This document shows, one piece after another, positions 46,827 through 55,467 of a DNA stretch of 64,000 nt; position 1 is the first letter of the stretch, and the number at the start of each line of letters is the position of its first letter. Source of the stretch: Sphingobium lactosutens DS20 (lineage in GTDB: Bacteria; Pseudomonadota; Alphaproteobacteria; Sphingomonadales; Sphingomonadaceae); assembly GCF_000445105.1 (NCBI RefSeq), contig NZ_ATDP01000109.1, positions 1-64,000 of the forward strand, given 5' to 3'. The notes below the pieces were generated by a model. The model was given only the letters and a program-made list of their open reading frames with translations. It was not told the origin of the DNA and did no database searches. Position numbers and translations under genes: made by a program.

Positions 46827-48059
46827 TCAGAGCCAGCCTGAGTCCCGCAGACCGGGCTGGTTCTCCTCGGATCGCATCTGCGTCGCGGCTTCCCGGAGCA
46901 TGTCGAGAAAGCGGCGCTGCGTTGCCGTCGGCCGCCAACTGCGACGCGTGGTGATGCCGACGGTTCGCTTGGTGCCTTCCAGCGGCTGGCCGATCTGCGC
47001 TAGAAGTCCGCTTCGGATCTGGAGCGCTACCTGATCGGGCGACAGCAGCGTCAGGAAATTCGTTTCCCAGAGCAGTCGGCCTATGATCATCACCGAACTG
47101 CACTCGATCGGCGTTGCGGGCATAGAGGCCCCTTTGAAAACTCGCTCCCATTGCTCCCGGGAGGGCGTGCTGGGCGGTGATACGACCCAGGGATAGGACG
47201 CGAGTTGCTCCATGGAAGGATTCTCCTGCCCCACAAGAGGATGCTGGCTGCCGGCAACGACAACCAGTCGATCTTCAACCAGTGGCAACTGATAAAGATC
47301 TGCGATCTCATAGGGGCGAAGCGCACCAACGATCATGTCGATAACCCCGTCGCGCAAAGGCTCGACCAGCTCGCGCCAACTGCCCTCAAGCACCTTGAAG
47401 GCTGCACGCGGCTCTGCGCGCACCATCTGTGCCATCGCCGCCGGCACCAGCAACGGCCTGGACAGCGGCAAGGCGCCGAACGAAATCTGCTCGCTTCCGC
47501 CGCCACCGTCGATCGCCAGTTCGACGATCGCCGCCGAGATCTCCGCGAGAGCAAGACGTGTGCCTCGCGCCAGGCGCTTACCCGCTGCATTGAGCCAGAC
47601 GACACGCCCACGACGCTCAACGATCGTTGCGCCAATAACCTGTTCCAGGTCACCGACCGCGCGATGAACGGCCGTCTGCGAAAGCCCCGTGACATTTGCC
47701 GCGCCCGCGAAGCTGCCTGCTTCGGCGACCGCCAGCAGCGCGCGCAACTGGGTCATGGTCATCAGCCGATCCGGATGAAGGAATACGGCGGACAATCCCT
47801 TGGCGCCGGCCGAGAGATGCTCGATCGCCGCCAGCGCCCGGGCGACGACGATACGCCCCATGGCCGTGGCTACCATACCCCCGGATCGCCGTTCGAAGAA
47901 AGTGTAGCCGAATTGCCGCTCCAGTTTAGCCAGCCCCTGCGTCAAGGCAGGCTGTGAAAGACTGACGGCGTCTGCGGCAGCCGTGATGCTGCCATGCTCA
48001 TCAATGGCGATCAGCGCGCGCAGGTGACGCAGGTTAATGTCGAATGGATCAGCAGCCAT
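46827..48059 (-). CDS. LysR-family regulator with two HTH domains
   Basis: A 410-residue LysR-type regulator, about 100 residues longer than usual. A first winged helix lies at about residues 10-68 (LRALIAIDEHGSITAAADAV then LSQPALTQGLAKLERQFG) and a second at about 102-160 (LRALLAVAEAGSFAGAANVT then LSQTAVHRAVGDLEQVIG), followed by the usual effector domain. The two are related to each other. The gene lies between the aldehyde dehydrogenase operon and the divergent acyl-CoA dehydrogenase. LysR proteins usually control the divergent neighbour, so the acyl-CoA dehydrogenase is a likely target. Confidence 0.93.
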   Translation of the reverse strand: MAADPFDINLRHLRALIAIDEHGSITAAADAVSLSQPALTQGLAKLERQFGYTFFERRSGGMVATAMGRIVVARALAAIEHLSAGAKGLSAVFLHPDRLMTMTQLRALLAVAEAGSFAGAANVTGLSQTAVHRAVGDLEQVIGATIVERRGRVVWLNAAGKRLARGTRLALAEISAAIVELAIDGGGGSEQISFGALPLSRPLLVPAAMAQMVRAEPRAAFKVLEGSWRELVEPLRDGVIDMIVGALRPYEIADLYQLPLVEDRLVVVAGSQHPLVGQENPSMEQLASYPWVVSPPSTPSREQWERVFKGASMPATPIECSSVMIIGRLLWETNFLTLLSPDQVALQIRSGLLAQIGQPLEGTKRTVGITTRRSWRPTATQRRFLDMLREAATQMRSEENQPGLRDSGWL

Positions 48060-48107
48060 CAGAGCGCTGACCTATCCCAGGTCGAGGGCAACGCCAACCG
48101 AATTTTA

Positions 48108-48122
48108 AATGGACTGACCATT
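48108..48122. promoter_or_regulatory. GntR-type operator between LysR and acyl-CoA dehydrogenase
   Basis: AATGGA-CTG-ACCATT, a palindrome with one mismatched pair, inside the divergent gap: 49 bases before the LysR start and 71 before the acyl-CoA dehydrogenase start. Confidence 0.6.
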
Positions 48123-48192
48123 AAACAGATGCTAGCCCGGTCCCGTGCTTTCGCGGCCGCCCCATCAACGCTCAATGACCGGAGAAAACGTC

Positions 48193-49332
48193 ATGGATTT
48201 CGAGCTCCCCGATGACATCAAGGAGTTTTGCGATGTCACCAAAACCATCGTGCGCGATTTGCTTCCCTACGAACCGGAGTTTCAGGCGACCGGTGTAGTT
48301 CCGCCGATCGTTCGCCAGACGCTGGTGGAGAACGGCTATTTCGGCATGGCCCTTCCAGAGGAATATGGCGGTCTCGGCCTCGGTGCGCTGGCCCAGGCGG
48401 CGGTGCAGATCGAGCTTGCCCGCCTCCCTCCGCAATTCTGGACCGAACTGCGCCCCCTCATGGGACCGGGCGCCAAGAACATCATTCATCATGCGAGCGA
48501 GGAACAGCGCGCCGCCCTGCTGCCCGGCATGGCAACAGGGGAAATTCCGATCGCGTTTGCGCTGACCGAACCCAACAGCGGCTCCGACCCGGGCTCCATG
48601 CGTACGACCGCGGTTCGCAACGCCGATGGTTGGCGCATCAACGGCAGCAAGACCTACATCTCTAATGGCAAAAAGGCGAAGCACGTCATCGTGTACGCCT
48701 ACACGGACAAGTCGGCGGGTGCCCGCAACGGCATCTCGGCCTTCCTGATGCCGGCCGACACGCCCGGCTTCTCCGTCACCGGGACGATCGAGCTGATGGG
48801 CACCGCTACGCCCGGCGTGTTCGAACTCAGCTTCGATGAATGTCAGGTTCCAGCCGATGCACTGCTCGGCGAAGAGGGCCAGGGCTTCCGCTACGCCCTC
48901 GAGGGACTCAATGAAGGGCGGATCAATGTCGGCGCGACAGCGGTGGGCATGGGTGAATATGCTTTGGAGCTGGCGATCGATGAATCGAAGGTCCGCCCTG
49001 CTTTTGGCGGCGTCATCTCTGAATTCCAGGCGATCCGCCACTATCTCGCCAACATGGCCACCGACATGCGCGCTGCTCGCCTGATCTTGCTCGACGCTGC
49101 CTGGCGTTACGATCAGGGAGACAAGAGCCGCGAGCTCGCATCAATGGCAAAGCTTTTCGCGACCGAAGCGGGCAGTCGTACCGTCGATACCGCCGTACAG
49201 ATCTTCGGTGGCAGTGGCTATTGCCGCGGGTTTGCGGTCGAGCGGCTCTATCGCGATATCCGCATCACCCGCATCTATGAGGGCTCTTCAGAAATCCAGC
49301 GGAACACCATCGCCCGGGAGCTGCTTCGCTAA
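48193..49332 (+). CDS. Acyl-CoA dehydrogenase
   Basis: FAD enzyme of 379 residues introducing a double bond next to the thioester of an acyl-CoA. Signatures: FALTEPNSGSDPGSMRTTA (FAD/substrate), the DECQVPADALLGEEGQGF region and a C-terminal IYEGSSEIQRNTIARELL with the family's usual catalytic Glu region. GGAG precedes ATG 48193. The electrons would go to the ETF encoded at 51541 and 52401. It is convergent with the CoA transferase gene, with a hairpin between. Confidence 0.96.
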   Translation: MDFELPDDIKEFCDVTKTIVRDLLPYEPEFQATGVVPPIVRQTLVENGYFGMALPEEYGGLGLGALAQAAVQIELARLPPQFWTELRPLMGPGAKNIIHHASEEQRAALLPGMATGEIPIAFALTEPNSGSDPGSMRTTAVRNADGWRINGSKTYISNGKKAKHVIVYAYTDKSAGARNGISAFLMPADTPGFSVTGTIELMGTATPGVFELSFDECQVPADALLGEEGQGFRYALEGLNEGRINVGATAVGMGEYALELAIDESKVRPAFGGVISEFQAIRHYLANMATDMRAARLILLDAAWRYDQGDKSRELASMAKLFATEAGSRTVDTAVQIFGGSGYCRGFAVERLYRDIRITRIYEGSSEIQRNTIARELLR

Positions 49333-49338
49333 AGATGA

Positions 49339-49366
49339 AAGGGGGAGCGCCGAAGGCCTCCCCCTT
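49339..49366. terminator. Bidirectional terminator hairpin
   Basis: AAGGGGGAG (49339-49347) pairs exactly with CTCCCCCTT (49358-49366), 10-base loop, between the convergent acyl-CoA dehydrogenase and CoA transferase genes. Short T-rich sequence follows on both sides. Confidence 0.75.
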
Positions 49367-49370
49367 GTTG

Positions 49371-50561
49371 TCAGATCAGCTGTCCCGCAGCCTGAAGGGC
49401 ATCAAGATCGTCCTGGGTTAGTCCGAGCTCCTGCGACAAAAGCGTACGTCCATGCTCACCGAGACTGGCGACGAGATTTCGAGCCTCCGCCCGCGAACCG
49501 CTCATCCGGAACGGCGGGTTGGGAACGGCATAGGCTCCTGCGCCATCGTTGATCGTGGTAAGGGCCTGGCGGGCAGCAAGCTGGGGATCCTCGAGGACCT
49601 CGGCCATTTCGCGATAGCGGCCACATGGCACGCCGTGCCCGGACAGAATCTCTTCTACCTCCTTGGACGATCGCAGGCAGGTCCATTCCTCTGCGAGCGC
49701 CAGCAGGGTCGCCCAGTTGGCATTGCGGTCGGCATTGGTCCGAAACCTCGGATCCTCCCGCCATTCGGGATGTCCTACCGCATCGCTTAGCTGCTCGAAA
49801 TTGCGGGGACTGGTTGGCGCTATCATGATGAAGCCGTCCAGGGTCTTGAGCGGCGTGTAGAGGGGCCGGCGCGCGCCACCTGGGAATTGCGCCTCCTGTG
49901 TTTCGTAGACCAGCATTCCGACCATGGCCTCCAGCATGGAAAGGTCGATATACTGGCCCTTGCCCGTCTTTTCGCGTTGATACAGCGCAGCCTGGATAGC
50001 GCCGAAGGCGTGAACGCCGCCCAGCACATCTGCGATGAAGATGCCGCTTGCCGCCGGGCGCGATGCGTCATCCTGATAATGCATGTTGACCATGTCGAAG
50101 CCGCTGGTCGCATGGATGACCGGTGCATAGGCCGGGTGGTGCGCCTTGGGACCCTGCTGCCCATAACCCGAGATCGAACAATAGATGAGCCGTGGGTTGA
50201 TCGCAGACAACGTCTGATAATCAAGCCCGAACCGCTGCATGACGCCGGGGCGAAAATTCTCGACGACAACGTCGAAGCGTTTGACGAGCTCGAGAATGAG
50301 GGAGCGGATCTCGGGCGATTTCAGATTGCAGGCAAGGCTGCGCTTGCCAGCGTTGAGATTTCCGAAATAGGCGCTGTAACCGTCCCGCACGGGTGGCCGG
50401 GAACGCACCTGATCGCCATCGAGCGATTCGATCTTCACGACATCCGCGCCGAGATCTGCGAGCATCCGGGTTGCAAACGGGCCCGCCATGACGCTTGTGA
50501 AATCCAGTACGCGGACCTCGTCGAGGGCGCCTCGGCTCTCATTTCCAGCGGAATCGATCAT
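49371..50561 (-). CDS. CaiB/BaiF-family CoA transferase (class III)
   Basis: Transfers CoA between acids, forming an acyl-CoA for oxidation; 396 residues. Family motifs: VRVLDFTSVMAGPFATRMLADLGA in pieces, VVKIESLDGDQVR, FGNLNAGKRSLACNLKSPE, VVVENFRPGVMQRFGLDY and the probable catalytic Asp in FIADVLGGVHAF. ATG at 50561 is chosen because AGGTG is at a usable distance; a GTG lies one codon earlier. With the acyl-CoA dehydrogenase and ETF it forms an activation and oxidation set. A GntR-type operator is 27 bases upstream. Confidence 0.95.
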   Translation of the reverse strand: MIDSAGNESRGALDEVRVLDFTSVMAGPFATRMLADLGADVVKIESLDGDQVRSRPPVRDGYSAYFGNLNAGKRSLACNLKSPEIRSLILELVKRFDVVVENFRPGVMQRFGLDYQTLSAINPRLIYCSISGYGQQGPKAHHPAYAPVIHATSGFDMVNMHYQDDASRPAASGIFIADVLGGVHAFGAIQAALYQREKTGKGQYIDLSMLEAMVGMLVYETQEAQFPGGARRPLYTPLKTLDGFIMIAPTSPRNFEQLSDAVGHPEWREDPRFRTNADRNANWATLLALAEEWTCLRSSKEVEEILSGHGVPCGRYREMAEVLEDPQLAARQALTTINDGAGAYAVPNPPFRMSGSRAEARNLVASLGEHGRTLLSQELGLTQDDLDALQAAGQLI

Positions 50562-50587
50562 CACATCACCTGCGAATAAATAGATTG

Positions 50588-50602
50588 AATGGTCCTACCT
50601 AT
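50588..50602. promoter_or_regulatory. GntR-type operator upstream of CoA transferase
   Basis: AATGGT-CCT-ACCTAT; one half is perfect and the second keeps ACC. It lies 27 bases before the CoA transferase start and downstream of the GntR stop. Confidence 0.5.
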
Positions 50603-50623
50603 TGCAAGATTGTAGACGCCTGG

Positions 50624-51505
50624 TCAACGCGTCTTGCGCGTACCGCGGGTTGTCTCAACAGGTCCCGGGCTGGGCTTCGCAGCGGCCTTGAGATTCTTTC
50701 GCACATGACGATGTACGCGCTCGAGATGCCGCCGCATTTCGTTCGCGGCCGCCTCGGCGTCACGTTTGCGCAGATAGCCGATAAGCTTGAATCGCGATTC
50801 GATGAGGGATTTCTGCAGCGTCTCATAATCAGGTCCGCGGACGAATTCGTGCAGAATGGCGGACAAGGAATTGACGAAGATCCCGAACATGCGGTTTTTT
50901 GTCGCCCGGGCGAGCACTGCATAATATTGCACAGCGCATTCGTAACGCGCGTCCACCGTCGTCTCACGCCGGGTCCGCTCGGCCACTGCCTCGAGCTCAA
51001 TGAAATCAGCCTCCGTGGCGCGCTCGCAGGCAAGCCTTATAATGATGTCTTGTATGGCGAGGCGCGCTTCGGTCAGTTCATCAAGCGAAACATTCCCAAG
51101 ATGTACATAGTCCTGCATGGCCTGGACGATACGGTCCGGTTCGGCCGACTGGATGAACGCGCCGCCCTTGACCCCTTTGACATTCCGGATAATGCCCGCC
51201 ACCTCAAGACTGCGCAGCGCTTCGCGTAGCGCGCTGCGGCTCACCTGGAACTCGGCGGCCAGTTCCCGTTCAGCCGGCAACTTGTCGCCCGATTTTAACA
51301 ATCCGCTGGCGAGGCGCGCCCGGATTTGCTCGCAGATCACCTCGAAGGCGCGCTGCGTTTTTATGGGAGCAAAGCCCAGCCCATCCGCTGAATTTTTCAA
51401 TGTCATCCGTTCAGAGTCCAGTTTCATGTCCAGGAAGCTTGCTTGCGCTAGCACAGTGAACAATGAACTGCCTAAAGCTTCTTGACCTCTACCATAGTCG
51501 CTCAT
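50624..51505 (-). CDS. GntR-family regulator, FadR/FCD type
   Basis: Repressor-type regulator of 293 residues if the first start is used. N-terminal winged helix AFEVICEQIRARLASGLLKSGDKLPAERELAAEFQVSRSALREALRSLEVAGII (read in pieces) is typical; the C-terminal helical FCD domain keeps metal-site-like His residues (LHEF, RRHLERVHRH). The ATG at 51505 lies inside the palindrome at 51504-51522, so either the message is nearly leaderless or translation begins at Met27 (51427) or Met34 (51406), which would give a more normal length. It probably represses itself and the ETF genes and, by shared sites, much of this region. Confidence 0.93.
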   Translation of the reverse strand: MSDYGRGQEALGSSLFTVLAQASFLDMKLDSERMTLKNSADGLGFAPIKTQRAFEVICEQIRARLASGLLKSGDKLPAERELAAEFQVSRSALREALRSLEVAGIIRNVKGVKGGAFIQSAEPDRIVQAMQDYVHLGNVSLDELTEARLAIQDIIIRLACERATEADFIELEAVAERTRRETTVDARYECAVQYYAVLARATKNRMFGIFVNSLSAILHEFVRGPDYETLQKSLIESRFKLIGYLRKRDAEAAANEMRRHLERVHRHVRKNLKAAAKPSPGPVETTRGTRKTR

Positions 51506-51522
51506 AATGGTTGGACCATTAT
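51504..51522. promoter_or_regulatory. Perfect GntR-type operator between gntR and etfB
   Basis: ATAATGGTTGGACCATTAT: 8-bp perfect arms around TGG. It overlaps the first possible GntR start and lies 19 bases before etfB. The best of six similar sites in the window. Confidence 0.8.
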
Positions 51523-51540
51523 CACATTTGGAGGTTTCCT

Positions 51541-52290
51541 ATGAAGATCCTCGTGCCCGTGAAGCGGGTGATTGACTACAACGTGAAGCCCCGCGTGAAG
51601 GCGGACGGCAGCGGCGTCGACCTCGCCAATGTCAAGATGTCGATGAACCCGTTCGACGAGATAGCGGTCGAGGAAGCCATCCGCCTCAAGGAAAAGGGCG
51701 CGGCGACCGAGATCGTCGCGGTGTCCATCGGCGTCGCCAAGGCGCAGGAAACGCTGCGCACCGCGCTCGCCATGGGCGCGGATCGCGCGATCCTGGTGCA
51801 GACCGACGATGAGGTCGAGCCGCTCGGCGTCGCCAAGATCCTCGCCAAGATCGTCGAGGAAGAGGCCCCCGGCCTCGTCATCCTGGGCAAGCAGGCGATC
51901 GACGACGACAGCAACCAGACCGGCCAGATGCTGGCCGCGCTGCTCGGCTGGGCGCAGGGCACCTTCGCTTCCAAGGTCGAAGTGGCCGGCGACAGCGTCA
52001 ACGTGACGCGCGAAGTCGACGGCGGTCTGGAAACCGTGAAGCTCAAGACGCCGGCGATCATCACCACCGACCTGCGCCTCAACGAGCCGCGCTACGCTTC
52101 GCTGCCGAACATCATGAAGGCGAAGTCGAAGCCGCTGGCGAACAAGACGCCTGCCGATTTCGGCGTCAACGTCGCGCCGCGCCTCAGCACGCTCAAGGTC
52201 GTCGAACCGCCCACGCGCACCGCCGGCATCAAGGTCGCCGACGTCGACGAACTGGTCGCCAAGCTCAAGGCTATGGGCGTCGCCGCCTGA
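51541..52290 (+). CDS. etfB: Electron transfer flavoprotein, beta subunit
   Basis: Beta subunit of ETF, 249 residues, the usual length. [20 protein letters not shown] at the start and the AMP-binding region [36 protein letters not shown] at 51541 has a perfect GGAGG at good spacing. With EtfA it accepts electrons from acyl-CoA dehydrogenases and gives them to ETF-QO. A REP-like palindrome lies between it and etfA. Confidence 0.97.
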   Translation: MKILVPVKRVIDYNVKPRVKADGSGVDLANVKMSMNPFDEIAVEEAIRLKEKGAATEIVAVSIGVAKAQETLRTALAMGADRAILVQTDDEVEPLGVAKILAKIVEEEAPGLVILGKQAIDDDSNQTGQMLAALLGWAQGTFASKVEVAGDSVNVTREVDGGLETVKLKTPAIITTDLRLNEPRYASLPNIMKAKSKPLANKTPADFGVNVAPRLSTLKVVEPPTRTAGIKVADVDELVAKLKAMGVAA

Positions 52291-52304
52291 GGCAGATTTC
52301 AATT

Positions 52305-52382
52305 CCGTTCGTCCTGAGCTTGTCGAAGGACAAGTCCTTTTCTTCAAGGAGAACAGGGCTTCGACAGGCTCAGCCCGAACGG
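52305..52382. repeat. REP-like palindromic element between etfB and etfA
   Basis: Two imperfect inverted arms of about 26 bases: CCGTTCGTCCTGAGCTTGTC... (52305-52330) and GGCTTCGACAGGCTCAGCCC... (52357-52382), separated by 26 bases. I remember copies of this CGTTCGTCCTGAGC / GGCTCAGCCCGAACGG pair scattered in sphingomonad genomes; this is from memory and not searched. Here it sits inside an operon and may act as an RNA hairpin between the two subunits. Confidence 0.75.
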
Positions 52383-52400
52383 CGATAGAGGATTGAGAAG

Positions 52401-53336
52401 ATGAAGACTCTCGTATGGGTTGAGCATGAAGGCGGCGCCGTCAAGGACGCCACCCTCTCCGCCGTCACCGCCGCTTCGAAGCTTGGCGAAGTCCACCTGA
52501 TCGTCGCCGGCAAGGGTGTGGACGGCGTCGCCGCCGAAGCCGCCAAGATCGCCGGCGTGGGCAAGGTCCATGTCGCCGACGACGATGCCTTCGATCATGC
52601 GCTGGCCGAGAATGTCGCGCCGCTGATCGTGGACCTTATGGGCAGCCACGACGCATTCGTGTCGCCCGCCACGTCGAACGGCAAGAACATCGCGCCGCGC
52701 GTCGCCGCGCTGCTCGACGTAATGCAGATCAGCGACATCCTGTCGGTCGAGGGCGAGGACACATTCACGCGCCCGACCTATGCCGGCAACGCGATCGCCA
52801 CGGTCAAGTCGAGCGACGCCAAGAAGGTGATCACAGTGCGCGGCACTGCGTTCGAAAAGGCCGCCAAGGACGGTGGATCGGGCACGGTCGAAGCCGTCGC
52901 CTCGACCGGCGACAAGGGTCTATCGAGCTTCGTCGGCGCGGAAATCGCCAAGCTGGAGCGCCCGGAACTGACCTCCGCCAAGATCATCGTATCGGGCGGC
53001 CGCGCATTGAAGGACAGCGAAACGTTCGAAGCGAACATCTTCCCGCTCGCCGACAAGCTCGGCGCGGCGGTCGGCGCCAGCCGTGCGGCGGTCGATGCGG
53101 GCTACGTCCCCAACGACTATCAGGTCGGCCAGACCGGCAAGATCGTCGCTCCCGAAGTTTATATCGCAGTCGGCATCTCTGGCGCGATCCAGCATCTCGC
53201 GGGCATGAAGGACAGCAAGACCATCATCGCCATCAACAAGGACGAGGACGCGCCGATCTTCCAGGTGGCCGACATCGGGCTTGTGGGGGATCTCTTCAAG
53301 ATCGTGCCCGAACTCACAGATAAGCTTTCGGGCTGA
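52401..53336 (+). CDS. etfA: Electron transfer flavoprotein, alpha subunit
   Basis: Alpha subunit, 311 residues. N-terminal [22 protein letters not shown] and the FAD-binding C-terminal part: [55 protein letters not shown] and [16 protein letters not shown]. Downstream genes are a ferredoxin (9-base gap) and ETF-QO, giving one electron-transfer operon. Confidence 0.97.
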   Translation: MKTLVWVEHEGGAVKDATLSAVTAASKLGEVHLIVAGKGVDGVAAEAAKIAGVGKVHVADDDAFDHALAENVAPLIVDLMGSHDAFVSPATSNGKNIAPRVAALLDVMQISDILSVEGEDTFTRPTYAGNAIATVKSSDAKKVITVRGTAFEKAAKDGGSGTVEAVASTGDKGLSSFVGAEIAKLERPELTSAKIIVSGGRALKDSETFEANIFPLADKLGAAVGASRAAVDAGYVPNDYQVGQTGKIVAPEVYIAVGISGAIQHLAGMKDSKTIIAINKDEDAPIFQVADIGLVGDLFKIVPELTDKLSG

Positions 53337-53345
53337 GGGTACACC

Positions 53346-53663
53346 ATGTCGACGCTGAACATTATCACGAGAGACGGAGCGGCGGTGCAGGTCACCGCTG
53401 AGCCGGGCCTGTCGCTGATGGAAATAATCCGTGAAAATGGCATCGATGAACTGATGGCGCTTTGCGGGGGATGTTGCTCGTGCGCGACGTGCCACGTTCT
53501 CATTGCGGAGGATGGCTTCGATCAGCTTCCCAAGATGAGCGCGGACGAAGACGACCTTCTCGACAGCTCCGAACATCGTACGCCCGTCTCGCGCCTTTCG
53601 TGTCAGATTGCCTGGTCCGACGAGTTGGACGGTCTCACGATCACCATCGCGCCGGAAGATTGA
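53346..53663 (+). CDS. 2Fe-2S ferredoxin, adrenodoxin/putidaredoxin-like
   Basis: Small electron carrier of 105 residues. Cluster ligands in [12 protein letters not shown] (the C-x5-C-x2-C spacing runs from the first Cys), and the fourth Cys in RLSCQIAW, with the typical DELMAL and [10 protein letters not shown] surroundings. Such ferredoxins usually serve P450s; the only P450 here is at 12609. Its place between etfA and ETF-QO is unusual. An alternative is a role for an oxygenase outside the window. Confidence 0.93.
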   Translation: MSTLNIITRDGAAVQVTAEPGLSLMEIIRENGIDELMALCGGCCSCATCHVLIAEDGFDQLPKMSADEDDLLDSSEHRTPVSRLSCQIAWSDELDGLTITIAPED

Positions 53664-53717
53664 GACCCGGATCATGCAAACACTCACCCGCATTCCAACA
53701 GATGGACGGCTCGGTCG

Positions 53718-55382
53718 ATGAATGAAGCGCGGAACGATCGGGAATCGATGCCCTATGATGTGGTCATCGTTGGCGGCGGCCCGGCCGGGCTTTCCGCGGC
53801 GATCCGGTTGAAGCAACTGGCCGCGCATACCGGCAGCGAGCTGTCGGTGTGCGTGCTGGAGAAAGGCTCCGAGATCGGCGCCCATATCCTTTCCGGCGCA
53901 GTGATCGATCCAAAGGCGCTCGACGAACTGCTTCCCGACTGGCGCGAGATGGGCTGTTCACTGGCGAAGGTGCCGGTGACGGACAATCAGCACTGGATGC
54001 TGACGAAGACGGGCAAGATGGCGATGCCGCACATCATGACGCCGGGCTGGATGCACAATAAGGGCACCTATACCGGATCGCTGGGCAATCTGTGCCGCTG
54101 GCTCGCCGAACAGGCCGAAGGGATGGGCGTCGAGATCTTCCCCGGCTTCGCCGCGGCGGAGATCCTCTATAACGAGGACGGCGGCGTGAAGGGTGTCGCC
54201 ACCGGGGACATGGGCGTCGATCGCGAGGGGAACCACAAGGGCGACTATCAGCCCGGCCTCGAACTCCATGCCCGCTACACCTTCTTTGCCGAGGGCGCGC
54301 GCGGCCACCTGACTAAGATCCTTAAGCGCCAATTCGCGCTCGACGCCGACTGCGAGCCTCAGGTCTATGGCCTCGGCATGAAGGAGTTGTGGGATATCGA
54401 TCCGGCGAAGCATCAGCCGGGCCTCGTCATCCACTCGCAGGGTTGGCCGCTGACCGACGCCTATGGCGGCGGCTTCCTCTACCATCAGGCCAATGGCCAG
54501 GTGGCGTTGGGCTTCGTGGTGGGCCTGGGCTACCGAAACCCACATCTTTACCCGTTCGAGGAGTTCCAGCGCTGGAAGCAGCATCCGGAAATCCGCAAGT
54601 TCCTGGAGGGCGGGCGCCGTGTGTCTTATGGCGCGCGGGCGATCAACGAGGGCGGCTGGCAGTCGATCCCCAAACTGGCCTTCCCCGGCGGAGCGCTGAT
54701 CGGCTGTTCAGCGGGTTTCGTGAATGTGCCGCGCATCAAGGGCACGCACACTGCCATGAAGTCCGGCATGCTGGCGGCCGAGGCGGCGTTCGCGGCAGTG
54801 CAGGCCGATCGAACCGGCGATGTCCTGGCCGATTACGAGGATGCGTTGCGGTCGAGCTGGATCGCAAAGGAACTACAACTGGTCAGGAATGCCGAACCGC
54901 TGCTCGCCAAGTTCGGCGGCACGATCGGTACGCTTCTGGCCGGCATCGACATGTGGATGCGTACGCTCAGGATCGGTTTGCCCTTCACTATGAAGCACAA
55001 GGCCGACAATGAAAAAATTGGGCGCAGCGATGCCTGCGCCAGGATCGAATACCCCAAGCCTGACGGCAAGATCAGCTTTGACCGGCTGTCATCTGTGTTC
55101 CTGTCGAACACCAATCATGAGGAAGATCAGCCGGTTCACCTGCAGTTGAAGGACCCGACGATCCCGATCAGCTACAATCTGCCTCTCTATGATGAACCGG
55201 CCCAGCGTTACTGCCCAGCCGGCGTCTACGAGGTGGTCGGCCAGGATGACGGCGATCCAAAATTCCAGATCAATGCGCAGAACTGCGTCCACTGCAAGAC
55301 CTGTGACATCAAGGATCCGACCCAGAACATCAACTGGGTCGTGCCCGAAGGTGGCGGCGGACCAAATTATCCCAACATGTGA
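53718..55382 (+). CDS. Electron transfer flavoprotein-ubiquinone oxidoreductase
   Basis: Membrane-associated enzyme of 554 residues that passes electrons from ETF to ubiquinone. FAD motif DVVIVGGGPAGLSAAIRLKQL in pieces; long FAD/quinone domain with GSEIGAHILSGAVIDPKAL, and a C-terminal 4Fe-4S domain with YCPAGVYE and CVHCKTCDIKDPTQNINWV. ATG at 53718 is the first; Met11 (53748) is also possible. Completes the electron path of the acyl-CoA dehydrogenase at 48193. Confidence 0.97.
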   Translation: MNEARNDRESMPYDVVIVGGGPAGLSAAIRLKQLAAHTGSELSVCVLEKGSEIGAHILSGAVIDPKALDELLPDWREMGCSLAKVPVTDNQHWMLTKTGKMAMPHIMTPGWMHNKGTYTGSLGNLCRWLAEQAEGMGVEIFPGFAAAEILYNEDGGVKGVATGDMGVDREGNHKGDYQPGLELHARYTFFAEGARGHLTKILKRQFALDADCEPQVYGLGMKELWDIDPAKHQPGLVIHSQGWPLTDAYGGGFLYHQANGQVALGFVVGLGYRNPHLYPFEEFQRWKQHPEIRKFLEGGRRVSYGARAINEGGWQSIPKLAFPGGALIGCSAGFVNVPRIKGTHTAMKSGMLAAEAAFAAVQADRTGDVLADYEDALRSSWIAKELQLVRNAEPLLAKFGGTIGTLLAGIDMWMRTLRIGLPFTMKHKADNEKIGRSDACARIEYPKPDGKISFDRLSSVFLSNTNHEEDQPVHLQLKDPTIPISYNLPLYDEPAQRYCPAGVYEVVGQDDGDPKFQINAQNCVHCKTCDIKDPTQNINWVVPEGGGGPNYPNM

Positions 55383-55467
55383 CGACTTCTGATCGAGATT
55401 GGCGGCATCCACGCCTCTACAAGTTCGCCGGGCGTCCCTGTGCGCCGACGAACTCTTGCAAAATCTT

